Shown: positions 37,401 through 43,954 of the stretch, one piece after another
Numbering within the stretch: the stretch's first letter is position 1
Layout of the letters: every line of letters begins with the position of its first letter
Assembly: GCF_004340205.1 (NCBI RefSeq)
Contig: NZ_SLWB01000016.1
Coordinates: 34,694-98,693 of the forward strand
Length of the DNA stretch: 64,000 bases
Direction: 5' to 3'
Source: Acetobacteroides hydrogenigenes
GTDB lineage: Bacteria; Bacteroidota; Bacteroidia; Bacteroidales; ZOR0009
Made by a program: the position numbers and the translations under genes
Notes under the pieces: generated by a model
Databases searched by the model: none
Told to the model about the DNA's origin: nothing
The model's input: the letters and a program-made list of their open reading frames with translations, nothing else

Positions 37401-37731
37401 GCTAATGGGCGAGGCCAACTACTCCAACGCGCACGGAACCCCTTGGGTGTACAAGCATATGGGCATTGGTAAGCTCGTAGGTATGCCAGTTCCTGGAACC
37501 ATGACCAGCGTTTGGTGGGAGAACATGCAGGACAACAGCATCACCTATGGAATTCCAATCATCGGATACCGCACCAAGGAGGGCAACTTCCTAGAGAACA
37601 CCCAGCTCGAGCCCGACTTTAAGGTAGCAAACCAGTCTACCATACTAGATCAGGGTCGCGACCAACAAATTGAGGAGGCCGTAAAGGAGCTACTTAAGGA
37701 TATCGATGCCAACAAGTCGAAGACTTGGTAG
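34432..37731 (+). CDS. Tricorn-type S41 protease, paralog 2
   Basis: The 1099-residue protein has the same layout as its upstream neighbour: signal peptide (1-19, AAQAQ), two propellers, PDZ and S41 domains. The tetrad is Ser781-His782, Ser998 and Glu1055. It differs by a longer alanine/lysine-rich linker (about 560-605, KKEAEKKAAEAKKDDKKKPAKKG), which may be a flexible or disordered hinge. The start is 63 bp after the first gene's stop, and the two probably share a transcript. The pair is a tandem duplication; similarity is high at the ends of both proteins. Confidence 0.92.
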   Translation: MKKFLIAIAAFLGFSAAQAQDSPLWLRYPSISPDGKTIAFTYKGDIYTVPAAGGKAQAVTTNPSYDYLPVWSPDGKTIAFSSDRNGNFDVYVVPAEGGTPTRLTTNSANENVQTFTPDGKQVIFTASIQKPASNQQYPASYLTETYAVSVNGGRSTLLTSAAGENHVYTKDGKTVFYNDIKGQENAWRKHHTSSVARDIWKWNIATNTFTQLTVEGAEDRDPVLTADEKTVYYLSENSGSFNVWKMDVANPKSIAQVTSFTKDPVRFLSISNNNILAFSQNGELYTLAQSGKPEKVKVTIVNDSDNQVEKETARNGLSEGVLSPNGKELAIVVRGDIYVTAVDYGTTRRITNTPGQERSPSFSPDGRTLVYAGFRNGSWNLYTSTITKAEEPFFFAASSVKEETLLDSPEETFQPLFSPKGGEVAYLSDRTKINIIDVKTKAVRQITDGSKNFSYSDGDISFGWSPDGKWLTLAYIDKLRQGYNDIGIVSSKGGEIKNITQSGYMQDDPKWMMGGDIILFSSDRYGMRAHGSWGSQRDVFGIFTNKAAYDKSKLSQEDLDLIKEQEKMKKEAEKKAAEAKKDDKKKPAKKGDAAKADTAKKESKPEVKDLKIELNGIEDRVERLTINSSNLADYVITPDGEKLYYLAAFEGGYDLWVNELRKNETKLVVKLNGRGGSLMLDKEAKNLFVIASSGITKIEVANGNRKPVTFAADVEVDHAAERAYMFDHVYKTVKSKFYRTDLQGCDWEYYKSNYERFLPYIDNNFDFAQLLSELLGELNASHTGSSYRATKENADATARLGLLMDMTYTGEGAKVVEVIKDGPFDRESSKVKAGSMLVAIDGSPVKAGEDYYPLLNKKAGKRTMLTFKDDKGSTWDEVIKPISAGAESELMYNRWIDNRRAEVEKLSGGRLGYVHIRSMADESFRTTFSDVFGRYNQKEGIIIDTRFNGGGRMHEDIEALFSGTKYLEQVPRGQYVGLQPTKRWTKASIMLMGEANYSNAHGTPWVYKHMGIGKLVGMPVPGTMTSVWWENMQDNSITYGIPIIGYRTKEGNFLENTQLEPDFKVANQSTILDQGRDQQIEEAVKELLKDIDANKSKTW

Positions 37732-37909
37732 GCAGTAGGTGTATTAAATTGACTAAGGGCTGGTAGCAATACCGGCCCTTCTTGTTTCGTGTCGATGCTA
37801 TAAGGGAAGTGGGCTGTATAAGAACGCTAATGTTTAACCACCTCCAACCAATCAATTGAACAAAGCCGAACGCCGAACGTGCAGTGATGGGAGCCTCTGC
37901 TTAACTGGG

Positions 37910-38371
37910 TTAGATCAACCATACTCCATCAAACTTAAGATACACCTCCGACGGCTCTCTAAACGGAAACCCTTTAATAGGAGTTCTCACCTCCCATATA
38001 TCCAAAATCTCTTCATCCTTTTTTCCAACAGATGTAGATAAATAGTCGTAGCCCGTAGGTTTAACTCCAAAGTGCTTTACCATCGCTTCATTTTTCTCAT
38101 CAACCATTAGATAGTACACCCCATCAAGGTAGTTCATGATCCGAAGCTTAAACCCATCTACTGTACCCCAATTCTCTACATGATAGGCGGAGTCGACCTC
38201 TAACGGTTTTATTGGCCTTGTATAATAGTTGCCAAATGTATAATCTATTTGTAGTTCAAATCCGATTTTTAAATCGTCAGAATTATCACTAACCAAAACA
38301 TCTCGTTCGGTACTCAATGGATACATCTTGCCTTTGAATAAAGCCCAATCGTATGTTCTCAATTTGTCCAT
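37910..38371 (-). CDS. Hypothetical protein, 153 aa
   Basis: Cytoplasmic, acidic, no signal peptide or membrane segment. It begins MDKLRTYDWALFKGKMYPLS and contains FELQIDYTFGNYYTRP and GFKLRIMNYLDGVYYLMVDE. The composition (Tyr-, Trp- and Asp-rich, predicted mostly beta) is seen in immunity proteins of polymorphic toxins, but I recognise no family and no toxin gene is adjacent. A+T content is above that of neighbouring genes. Orphan accessory gene by inference. Confidence 0.58.
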   Translation of the reverse strand: MDKLRTYDWALFKGKMYPLSTERDVLVSDNSDDLKIGFELQIDYTFGNYYTRPIKPLEVDSAYHVENWGTVDGFKLRIMNYLDGVYYLMVDEKNEAMVKHFGVKPTGYDYLSTSVGKKDEEILDIWEVRTPIKGFPFREPSEVYLKFDGVWLI

Positions 38372-38509
38372 AAATTCTTTCTATTTGAATATTTTTTTAT
38401 TAGTTCTGTTATGCGAAAGCTCCAGCCTTCGCCAATTCTATCATTGCAGGCTAGAGCCTGCTAGATTCAGCAGAGGCACAGCTTCAGCCGACCGAGAAAA
38501 ACTCATCAT

Positions 38510-38926
38510 CTAAATTTTAGGTGCTTTTACTATTTTCTCAAGTTTTTCTTTGATCTCGTAAATATCAAAATAGGATCTTTCGCGGTCGAGAAACTTCAGC
38601 TTAATCCCCCAAAACATAAATGGGAACCATAAAACAACATGGTAAATCCCTACATCTCTGTCATCATTCAGAGAGCACCACAAAATGGCAAGTAGATAGG
38701 TTGCATACAAGGTCGTTAGCAGCATTAATTCAGGGAAAATTGGAAAAAGTAAAAGCCAGCAACGCTGTAAAAATAACTCATCGTCGTATTTCTCTCTCCG
38801 GAGCTTTGTCTCCTTTTTAAACTTTCGGTATTTAATATAGGTTCTCAGCCCTAGGTAGGGGCCCATCCTGTAATACTTAATTCTCCCGTATATTTCTAGT
38901 AGCCTTTTTGCATCTGCTTTTGTCAT
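38510..38926 (-). CDS. Hypothetical membrane protein, 138 aa
   Basis: The protein has a basic N-terminal half (RRIKYY..KYRKFKKETKLRREKYDDE), then hydrophobic segments at about 54-80 and 92-108, and an acidic, lysine-rich C-terminus (DIYEIKEKLEKIVKAP). No family recognised. It lies 138 bp upstream of the 153-aa gene on the same strand; the gap contains a GCAGGC-TAGA-GCCTGC hairpin. A+T-rich like that gene, so the two may have arrived together. Confidence 0.55.
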   Translation of the reverse strand: MTKADAKRLLEIYGRIKYYRMGPYLGLRTYIKYRKFKKETKLRREKYDDELFLQRCWLLLFPIFPELMLLTTLYATYLLAILWCSLNDDRDVGIYHVVLWFPFMFWGIKLKFLDRERSYFDIYEIKEKLEKIVKAPKI

Positions 38927-39090
38927 TTCTATTCAATTTTAATCGGTATTCTCGCTACGCCAGGCTTGGCGCGGCCACTGGCCGTATTCGCAGGCGGAAG
39001 GTATCTATTATTGGTAAGTTTTCAAAGAGGATAAGCCCCCCTACGCTCAACGGAGTAGCAGAGTACCCCTTATGCGTACCGTAAACTTTT

Positions 39091-39294
39091 TTCGGTTTGA
39101 CGATTTCCCCGTCAGGGAAATGACCAACCCGTTTACTTTGACAATTTCCCGACTGGGGGAACGCTCAACCTGATTACTTTGACGATTTCCCGACCAGGGG
39201 AACGCCCAACCCGATTACTTTGACGATTTCCCGACCAGGGAAATACCCAACCCGTTTACTTTGGCGATTTCCCGACTAGGGGAATATCCCCATC
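39091..39294. repeat. Array of five 41-bp palindrome-bearing repeats upstream of DUF6261-like gene 2
   Basis: Units begin at 39091 (40 bp), then 39131, 39172, 39213 and 39254, each exactly 41 bp. The consensus has GATTACTTTGACGATTTCCC followed by GACCAGGGGAACGCCCAACCC. The core TTTCCC-GACCA-GGGGAA is an inverted repeat, and the last bases vary. Together with the array at 4322-4570 the arms TTCCC/GGGAA and the 41-bp period are shared. It ends 102 bp before the gene's ATG. Not CRISPR. Confidence 0.9.
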
Positions 39295-39352
39295 AATCGA
39301 GTATAAATGGCATTGCATGAATTTTTTCTCTTATTATTTTATATTACAGAAA

Positions 39353-39360
39353 TAATTTTG
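39353..39360 (+). promoter_or_regulatory. -7 box TAATTTTG of DUF6261-like gene 2
   Basis: A TAnnTTTG match 35 bp ahead of the ATG, between the 41-bp array and the gene, so the array lies just upstream of the promoter. Confidence 0.55.
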
Positions 39361-39395
39361 GATATTTAACACACAAACCATTAAAACCATTTCAT

Positions 39396-40163
39396 ATGAA
39401 TAAAATTAAAGGGTCCTATTTGAAAAACTTACGCGTTGACGAGCAAATAGGCGTATTGAAGCAGATCATTTCAGTTTTAAAATCATTTAACGTAAGTACG
39501 CTGGAGCTGGAGGCCGAGCTGGCAAGGTTGGAGAGCACCACCAAGCAGTTCGAGGTCTCGACATCGACGCTCAGCGAAAAGGAGAAAACCGCCGAGATGG
39601 TGGCCGCCGATGGCGAAGTAGACGGCTTTTTAGGAAGCTTTAAGGGCTACCTGAAGTCGCTTTCGCGCAACCCCAAGCCCGAGCTACACGTTCCAGCTCG
39701 ACGCCTAATTAGCATCATCGAGCAGCAGGGGTGGGATGTCGAGGATATGTCGTACGAGGCAGAGTCGTCGGTTATCAGCAAGCTCAACACCATCTTTACC
39801 ACCGATGCTGATGCGATCAGCTCGCTTAAAGCCCTAAATGCCGAGGTATTCTGGAGCGACGTGATGGTAGCAGAGGCAAAATTCCTGAACATCCAAAAGG
39901 TAAGAGTGGTAGCCACCTCCGAAAAGGCGGGTGTTATCTCCCCTATCACCGCAGGTAAGGATGCTCGAGAAGCCTGTTACGCCCTATTAAAGAAGGTGGA
40001 TGCGTTTGCCGTAGTTTCGGCGAAGCCCGAGTATGCGGCAATCATCAGCCAGATAAACGAGATTATTGACGCCAAGCGCGCCCAACTCTTTGCCCGCACC
40101 ACCAAGGCTGAAAACGCCAGAAAGAAAGCTGCCGCTAAAAACGATTCGGAATCCGCATCGTAA
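39396..40163 (+). CDS. DUF6261-like protein (paralog 2)
   Basis: The 255-residue helical cytoplasmic protein begins MNKIKGSYLKNLRVDEQIG and ends in a lysine/alanine-rich tail (ARKKAAAKNDSES). Segments HVPARRLISIIEQ (about 99-111), SYEAESSVISKLNTIF and ISSLKALNAEVFWSDVMVAEA correspond in order and spacing to those of the gene at 3466-4176, so the two are paralogs. Function unknown. It has its own promoter and terminator and lies behind a 41-bp array. No partner gene is adjacent: the next genes on either side belong to other units. Confidence 0.7.
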   Translation: MNKIKGSYLKNLRVDEQIGVLKQIISVLKSFNVSTLELEAELARLESTTKQFEVSTSTLSEKEKTAEMVAADGEVDGFLGSFKGYLKSLSRNPKPELHVPARRLISIIEQQGWDVEDMSYEAESSVISKLNTIFTTDADAISSLKALNAEVFWSDVMVAEAKFLNIQKVRVVATSEKAGVISPITAGKDAREACYALLKKVDAFAVVSAKPEYAAIISQINEIIDAKRAQLFARTTKAENARKKAAAKNDSESAS

Positions 40164-40185
40164 CATCACAAAAGAACATATTGTA

Positions 40186-40217
40186 GAAAGGGCCGTACAG
40201 CAATGCACGGCCCTTTC
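40186..40217 (+). terminator. Terminator of DUF6261-like gene 2
   Basis: GAAAGGGCCGT / ACGGCCCTTTC (40186-40196, 40207-40217) with a 10-nt loop, then TCTATG. The stem is long and G+C-rich; the T tract is weak. Confidence 0.7.
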
Positions 40218-40253
40218 TCTATGTGTATTCTCTTTGTCTCTGTTAGGATGAAA

Positions 40254-40607
40254 TTACATCCCCGAATGCTCCTGCTGCCGGTTCTCGAGGTAGCCCAGCA
40301 CTACCCGATCCATAAAGAGCAGGAAGAGGATTAGAAACGATACGCCTGCTACTACGTAGCCGCTGATGGTAAACTCGGCGTACTTGGGGAAGAAGGCGTT
40401 GACAACGTAGTTGCCCACAAAAACCGCTACGGTAAGCAGGGCTAGCACAATAGCGGTTCGCCCAAGCATCTTAAGCTGAATTCGGAAGGCCAGCTTGCGG
40501 GCAATACGGTCGTTGACCCCCTGCAGGAAACTCTTAGGAAGCCCGTACCCCGGATCTTGGCGCATGGCGCTCTCGAAAAATTCGTCGAAGTTATGTTGCT
40601 TGCTCAT
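40254..40607 (-). CDS. Membrane protein, candidate anti-sigma partner of the ECF factor
   Basis: The 117-residue protein (from ATG 40607) has an N-terminal cytoplasmic stretch (MSKQHNFDEFFESAMRQDPGY, about 1-40) and two membrane helices (about 53-73 and 82-103). It starts 4 nt after the sigma gene stop, with GGGGGTAACG as a possible ribosome site, so the pair is translationally close. A membrane protein encoded directly after an ECF gene is usually its anti-sigma factor, but no known anti-sigma domain is visible. The longer frame from 40637 overlaps the sigma gene and is less likely. Confidence 0.6.
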   Translation of the reverse strand: MSKQHNFDEFFESAMRQDPGYGLPKSFLQGVNDRIARKLAFRIQLKMLGRTAIVLALLTVAVFVGNYVVNAFFPKYAEFTISGYVVAGVSFLILFLLFMDRVVLGYLENRQQEHSGM

Positions 40608-40611
40608 ATCG

Positions 40612-41175
40612 TTACCCCCAGATTTCTTCTTTTGCAAATGTAAGCTTTTCCCTTAACATGTTCCTTGCCCGCGCCAGGTAGCTCTTAACCGTACCCTCGG
40701 GCATACCCGTTACCTCTTCAATTTCCCTATACGAGAACTCCTCGAGGTAGAACAGCGTCAGCACCACCCGGTAGTGCTGCGGCAGCTCCTCCACCTTACG
40801 CAGCAGCAGCTGCCGGGCATCCTCGTCGAGGGTAAAGGAGCAATCGTCATCAACCGTTGCCCCCACTTCCCTTTCAAGTGCTGGAGAGTCATCCATCGAC
40901 ACCTCCTGGAGCCGCTTGCGCTTGCGCAGGTGGTTTATGGCATGATGGTAGGCCACCGAGGCAATCCACGTGGATAGCTTCGACTGCCCGCGAAACTCGC
41001 CCAGCTTCTGGTACACCTTAACGAACACATCCTGGCAGATGTCGGCAGCCTCATCGTCGCTCAGCACCATTCGGCGTACTATGTGCAGCACCAGCTTCTG
41101 GTGAATGCTCACCAGGTAGCTAAAGGCCGACATGTTGCCGTTAAGGATTTGCTTTATGAGTTCTGCATCGTTCAT
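40612..41175 (-). CDS. ECF-family RNA polymerase sigma factor
   Basis: From ATG 41175 the protein is 187 residues, starting MNDAELIKQILNGN. Region sigma-2 is about 14-80 (VFVKVYQKLGEFRGQSKLSTWI as the -10 recognition part) and sigma-4 about 125-180 (YREIEEVTGMPEGTVKSYLARARNML as the HTH). The longer frame from 41250 would add a basic stretch that reads across its own promoter. Its own upstream DNA and that of the divergent gene at 41557 carry matching -35/-10 elements, implying autoregulation. Signal unknown. Confidence 0.93.
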   Translation of the reverse strand: MNDAELIKQILNGNMSAFSYLVSIHQKLVLHIVRRMVLSDDEAADICQDVFVKVYQKLGEFRGQSKLSTWIASVAYHHAINHLRKRKRLQEVSMDDSPALEREVGATVDDDCSFTLDEDARQLLLRKVEELPQHYRVVLTLFYLEEFSYREIEEVTGMPEGTVKSYLARARNMLREKLTFAKEEIWG

Positions 41176-41182
41176 TGTGCGT

Positions 41183-41213
41183 ATATGACGCCAAGATAGT
41201 AGTAAAGGTTGCA
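41183..41213 (-). promoter_or_regulatory. ECF-type promoter of the sigma operon
   Basis: Minus-strand TGCAACCTTT (41213-41204), a 12-bp spacer, and GCGTCATAT (41191-41183). The same elements with the same spacer precede the gene at 41557. The transcript would begin at or within a few nt of the ATG at 41175. Confidence 0.75.
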
Positions 41214-41287
41214 GCTTCAATCGCTTTTTCTTCGAAAAAATGATTCCCATGCTAAAAGAATGATGCTATAGGAAGAGGACAAACAGG

Positions 41288-41432
41288 GCTTACTCCCCTC
41301 CTTTTTAAGGAGGGGTGCCCGAAGGGTGGGGTGGTTTATGTCAAAATAGCAAGGGATTATCTCATTTTTCAACTACACCCCCCCCCGGCTACGCCGACCC
41401 CTCCTTAGAAAGGAGGGGAATCGCGCTGATTC
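41288..41432. repeat. Dispersed palindromic element, copy B
   Basis: Outer hairpin CCCCTCC-TTTTTA-AGGAGGGG on the left and CCCTCCTT-AGA-AAGGAGGG on the right. The left inner arm is GTGCCCGAAGGGTGGGG and the right is CCCCGGCTACGCCGACCCC. The right flank AATCGCGCTGATT equals that of copy A. It lies between the sigma operon and the divergent gene. No coding capacity. Confidence 0.85.
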
Positions 41433-41501
41433 TATCTTATGCAAAACGTTTAAGGCGCTATTGTAAAAATTTACTATATATCAAAAAAAATGCATCCACC
41501 C

Positions 41502-41532
41502 TGCAACCTTTCTTTCAGTAGCGGTGTCACAT
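41502..41532 (+). promoter_or_regulatory. ECF-type promoter of the DUF6249-type gene
   Basis: TGCAACCTTT (41502-41511), a 12-bp spacer, GTGTCACAT (41524-41532). It matches the sigma operon promoter in both boxes and spacing, and rules out the GTG at 41524 as a start codon. Confidence 0.75.
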
Positions 41533-41556
41533 GGGCAAATCAAAAACACAAACGCA

Positions 41557-41916
41557 ATGGAAGCAATACTAGTCACTGGAATCGTATTCTACGGATTCTA
41601 CCTGATCTTTAAGGCATGGTCGGACCATTCCATAAAGAGAATGCTCATCAAGAACAACATGATCGACCAATCGGAGAAGCTAATTGTAAAGGAAACGCCA
41701 TCTGCCGAGCAAAACAGCCTACCAACACTTAAGTGGGGATTGGTACTTCTTGCTCTTGGAATAGGCTCTGTTGTTTCAGCCTCGTTCTATCCTCTAATTA
41801 TGACCTACGAGGAGCACTACTACCTACTAACATGGCTACTACCAGGCATCGTGCTTATCTTTGCCTCGCTGGGTTTCTTGGCCTACTTCTTCATCTCTCA
41901 AAGGATGAAAAAGTAA
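41557..41916 (+). CDS. DUF6249-type small membrane protein, likely ECF target
   Basis: From ATG 41557 the protein is 119 residues, beginning MEAILVTGIVFYGFYLIFKAWSDHSIKRM, with membrane helices at about 1-19, 60-80 and 89-112. The arrangement resembles the Bacteroidota DUF6249 proteins often encoded near ECF sigma genes. Because its promoter matches that of the sigma gene, it is probably under that factor's control and may sense or protect the envelope. Function unknown. Confidence 0.7.
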   Translation: MEAILVTGIVFYGFYLIFKAWSDHSIKRMLIKNNMIDQSEKLIVKETPSAEQNSLPTLKWGLVLLALGIGSVVSASFYPLIMTYEEHYYLLTWLLPGIVLIFASLGFLAYFFISQRMKK

Positions 41917-41932
41917 GCATCCATCAATTTAA

Positions 41933-41979
41933 AACACGAAGGCCACAAAGTATCATTCGAACTTTGTGGCCTTCGTGTT
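41933..41979. terminator. 19-bp perfect palindrome between convergent genes
   Basis: AACACGAAGGCCACAAAGT (41933-41951) pairs perfectly with 41961-41979 across 9 nt. It is bracketed by AAA on the left and ATCC on the right. It probably terminates both the DUF6249-type gene and the U32 gene. Confidence 0.6.
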
Positions 41980-42003
41980 ATCCTTTACAACCTTTGTGCT
42001 TAC

Positions 42004-43824
42004 CTAATCGCGAATTACGACCATCTGGCAACGGGCGCAGTCGAACTGCAGCCTAAAGCGCTGCCCGTTGTTTTCGAGAAATAGCGGCTCCTTTAGCTTG
42101 GTAGCACCTGCCGTTTTAAGGCAAGCACCCAACTCGTAGCGCAGGCAGTACTTGGTTGTCATTAGATGAGCACCTGCCACATGAGAAAGCTCGAAGCCTT
42201 CGTCTATCTGCAGTACTCCGTGCCGCTCGTAGAACTTTCGAGAGAGCGAGTTTACAACATTCCCAGAGTAATCGAGTGTCTGTTCTGGATATGGAATACT
42301 ATTAGGAGTGATGGATGACGCAGCCTCAGGCAGGCTTGCCTCACGTTTAGCCTCCAGCGATTCTAGCAGCATTCTACGGTAGCCGTTTAGCGTTGATATG
42401 GGGATAAACGGCACCTCTTGGCAATCGACACCTACGCGCACCACCTCAAACATTCCTCCACCCGACTTGCGTAGCTGCTGATCGATGTTTTGAAGCGCGC
42501 GCTCGGGCTTCTGGGCTATTTCAAAGAGCTCGTCCACTACCAGCTTGGAGGTAAAGCCATCGGCATCCAGCGCCATCATGGTCAACCGTCCAGCCGTATA
42601 GGTAAAGTTTATGCTGATATCTACCAACCGTTCAGTAGAGCAGCCTTCGAGCATCTTGGCAAACCGATGGTCGTAATTCCTAAATATCTGAACACCCTTC
42701 GTAATGCCATCCATCCGGTTAGGGAACACGCTTCGTCCATCCACCTTGTTGATGTTGGTTCCCACCAGTCCACCACCTTTAGATATAAAGCAAATGCCAT
42801 CACCATTAGATAGCGGCATTTTGGCATCAATCTCAAAGCATAACTTCCGTACATTGGTCACCGTACCAACCAAAGCACCAGTAGCCTTGGCGGTGTTAAA
42901 TCCCGTGAGGCTATCCTCCCTCTTTTGCGTAAAGTAGGCGGTAAAGCCACGGTTAAAGCTTTTCTGCGCATCGGGCGTAAAGCCGAGGAATACCTTTCCC
43001 GATGATGCCCTACGGTACTCGGAGCGCTCCTCCAGAATAGCATCAAGTTCCTTTCTATATAGCGCGGTGATATTTTTCACGTAGTCGACATTCTTGAGCC
43101 TACCCTCTATCTTAAACGAGCATATGCCTGCATCGGCCAGCTGCCGAATGCTGCGCGAGAGGTTGAAATCCTTAAGCGAAAGCAGATGCTTATTTTTTAG
43201 GATGATGTTACCCGTGCCATCCACCAAGTCGTAGGCCGATCGGCAGGGCTGTGCGCACGCACCACGGTTAGCGCTACGTCCGGTAATAGCCTCGCTCATG
43301 TAGCACTGACCGCTGTAGCTCACGCAAAGCGCACCGTGTACAAATGCCTCCAGCTCCACGTTAGTATGCTTTCTTATATCGGCAATCTGCTGCAGCGACA
43401 GTTCTCGGGCAAGAATCACCCTTTCGAAGCCAACATCCTGAAGGAACTTTACCTTTTCGGGAGAAATATTGTGGGTTTGCGTTGATGCATGCAGCGCAAT
43501 TGGCGGTAGATCCATTTCCAAGAAGGCCATATCCTGCACGATGAGCGCATCGGCACCCGCATTGTAGGCCCAACGGGCAACCCGTTCGGCCTCCTCCAGC
43601 TCGTGCTCATACACAATGGTATTCACCACCACAAAAACCTTCGCCCGGTAACGATGCGCATAGCGGATAAGCTGCTCCACATCCTCAAAGGAGTTAGAGG
43701 CAGCTTCGCGTGCACCAAAACGGGGCGCACCAACGTACACCGCATCGGCCCCATAGCCAATGGCAGCAATACCCTGCTCAAGGTTCTTTGCAGGCGATAG
43801 TAGTTCTAAGGTTCTTGGTTTCAT
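42004..43824 (-). CDS. U32-family peptidase
   Basis: The 606-residue protein (ATG 43824, beginning MKPRTLELLSPAKNLEQG) is a long U32 peptidase. The signature region is VELEAFVHGALCVSYSGQCYMSEAITGRSANRGACAQPCR (about residues 165-204) with several conserved Cys. Downstream there is a DUF3656-like central part and a C-terminal stretch ending with Cys-rich KYCLRYELGACLK and CARCQMV. U32 proteins include the RNA-modifying RlhA and TrhP, so a tRNA/rRNA hydroxylation role is as likely as proteolysis. I chose ATG 43824 because the longer start lies upstream of the -7 box. Confidence 0.92.
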   Translation of the reverse strand: MKPRTLELLSPAKNLEQGIAAIGYGADAVYVGAPRFGAREAASNSFEDVEQLIRYAHRYRAKVFVVVNTIVYEHELEEAERVARWAYNAGADALIVQDMAFLEMDLPPIALHASTQTHNISPEKVKFLQDVGFERVILARELSLQQIADIRKHTNVELEAFVHGALCVSYSGQCYMSEAITGRSANRGACAQPCRSAYDLVDGTGNIILKNKHLLSLKDFNLSRSIRQLADAGICSFKIEGRLKNVDYVKNITALYRKELDAILEERSEYRRASSGKVFLGFTPDAQKSFNRGFTAYFTQKREDSLTGFNTAKATGALVGTVTNVRKLCFEIDAKMPLSNGDGICFISKGGGLVGTNINKVDGRSVFPNRMDGITKGVQIFRNYDHRFAKMLEGCSTERLVDISINFTYTAGRLTMMALDADGFTSKLVVDELFEIAQKPERALQNIDQQLRKSGGGMFEVVRVGVDCQEVPFIPISTLNGYRRMLLESLEAKREASLPEAASSITPNSIPYPEQTLDYSGNVVNSLSRKFYERHGVLQIDEGFELSHVAGAHLMTTKYCLRYELGACLKTAGATKLKEPLFLENNGQRFRLQFDCARCQMVVIRD

Positions 43825-43830
43825 CAGCAA

Positions 43831-43838
43831 CAAAGGTA
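43831..43838 (-). promoter_or_regulatory. -7 box TACCTTTG of the U32 gene
   Basis: A perfect TAnnTTTG match. Only 6 nt separate it from the ATG at 43824, so the mRNA would be leaderless. Confidence 0.65.
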
Positions 43839-43892
43839 GCAATTAAGTGGATAGGGAATAGCGAGTAGGGGACTCGCGGATAAGCTGACTAA

Positions 43893-43926
43893 TAAAAGAA
43901 AGGGCTGAGATTAACCTCAACCCTTT
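43893..43926 (-). terminator. Terminator of the HAD-phosphatase gene
   Basis: On the minus strand, AAAGGGTTGAG pairs with CTCAGCCCTTT with one mismatch, across GTTAAT, followed by CTTTTATT. Confidence 0.7.
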
Positions 43927-43954
43927 CTAATATCTAAAATCTATCGTCTAAATT

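Noticed and set aside
39091..39294. CRISPR array
   Set aside because: The 41-bp units have no unique spacers between identical repeats; the whole unit is the repeat and it is degenerate. No cas genes are in the window. The same holds for 4322-4570 and 20981-21334.
41524..41556. GTG start for the DUF6249-type gene
   Set aside because: The GTG lies in the ECF -10 element; the ATG at 41557 starts a normal hydrophobic N-terminus.
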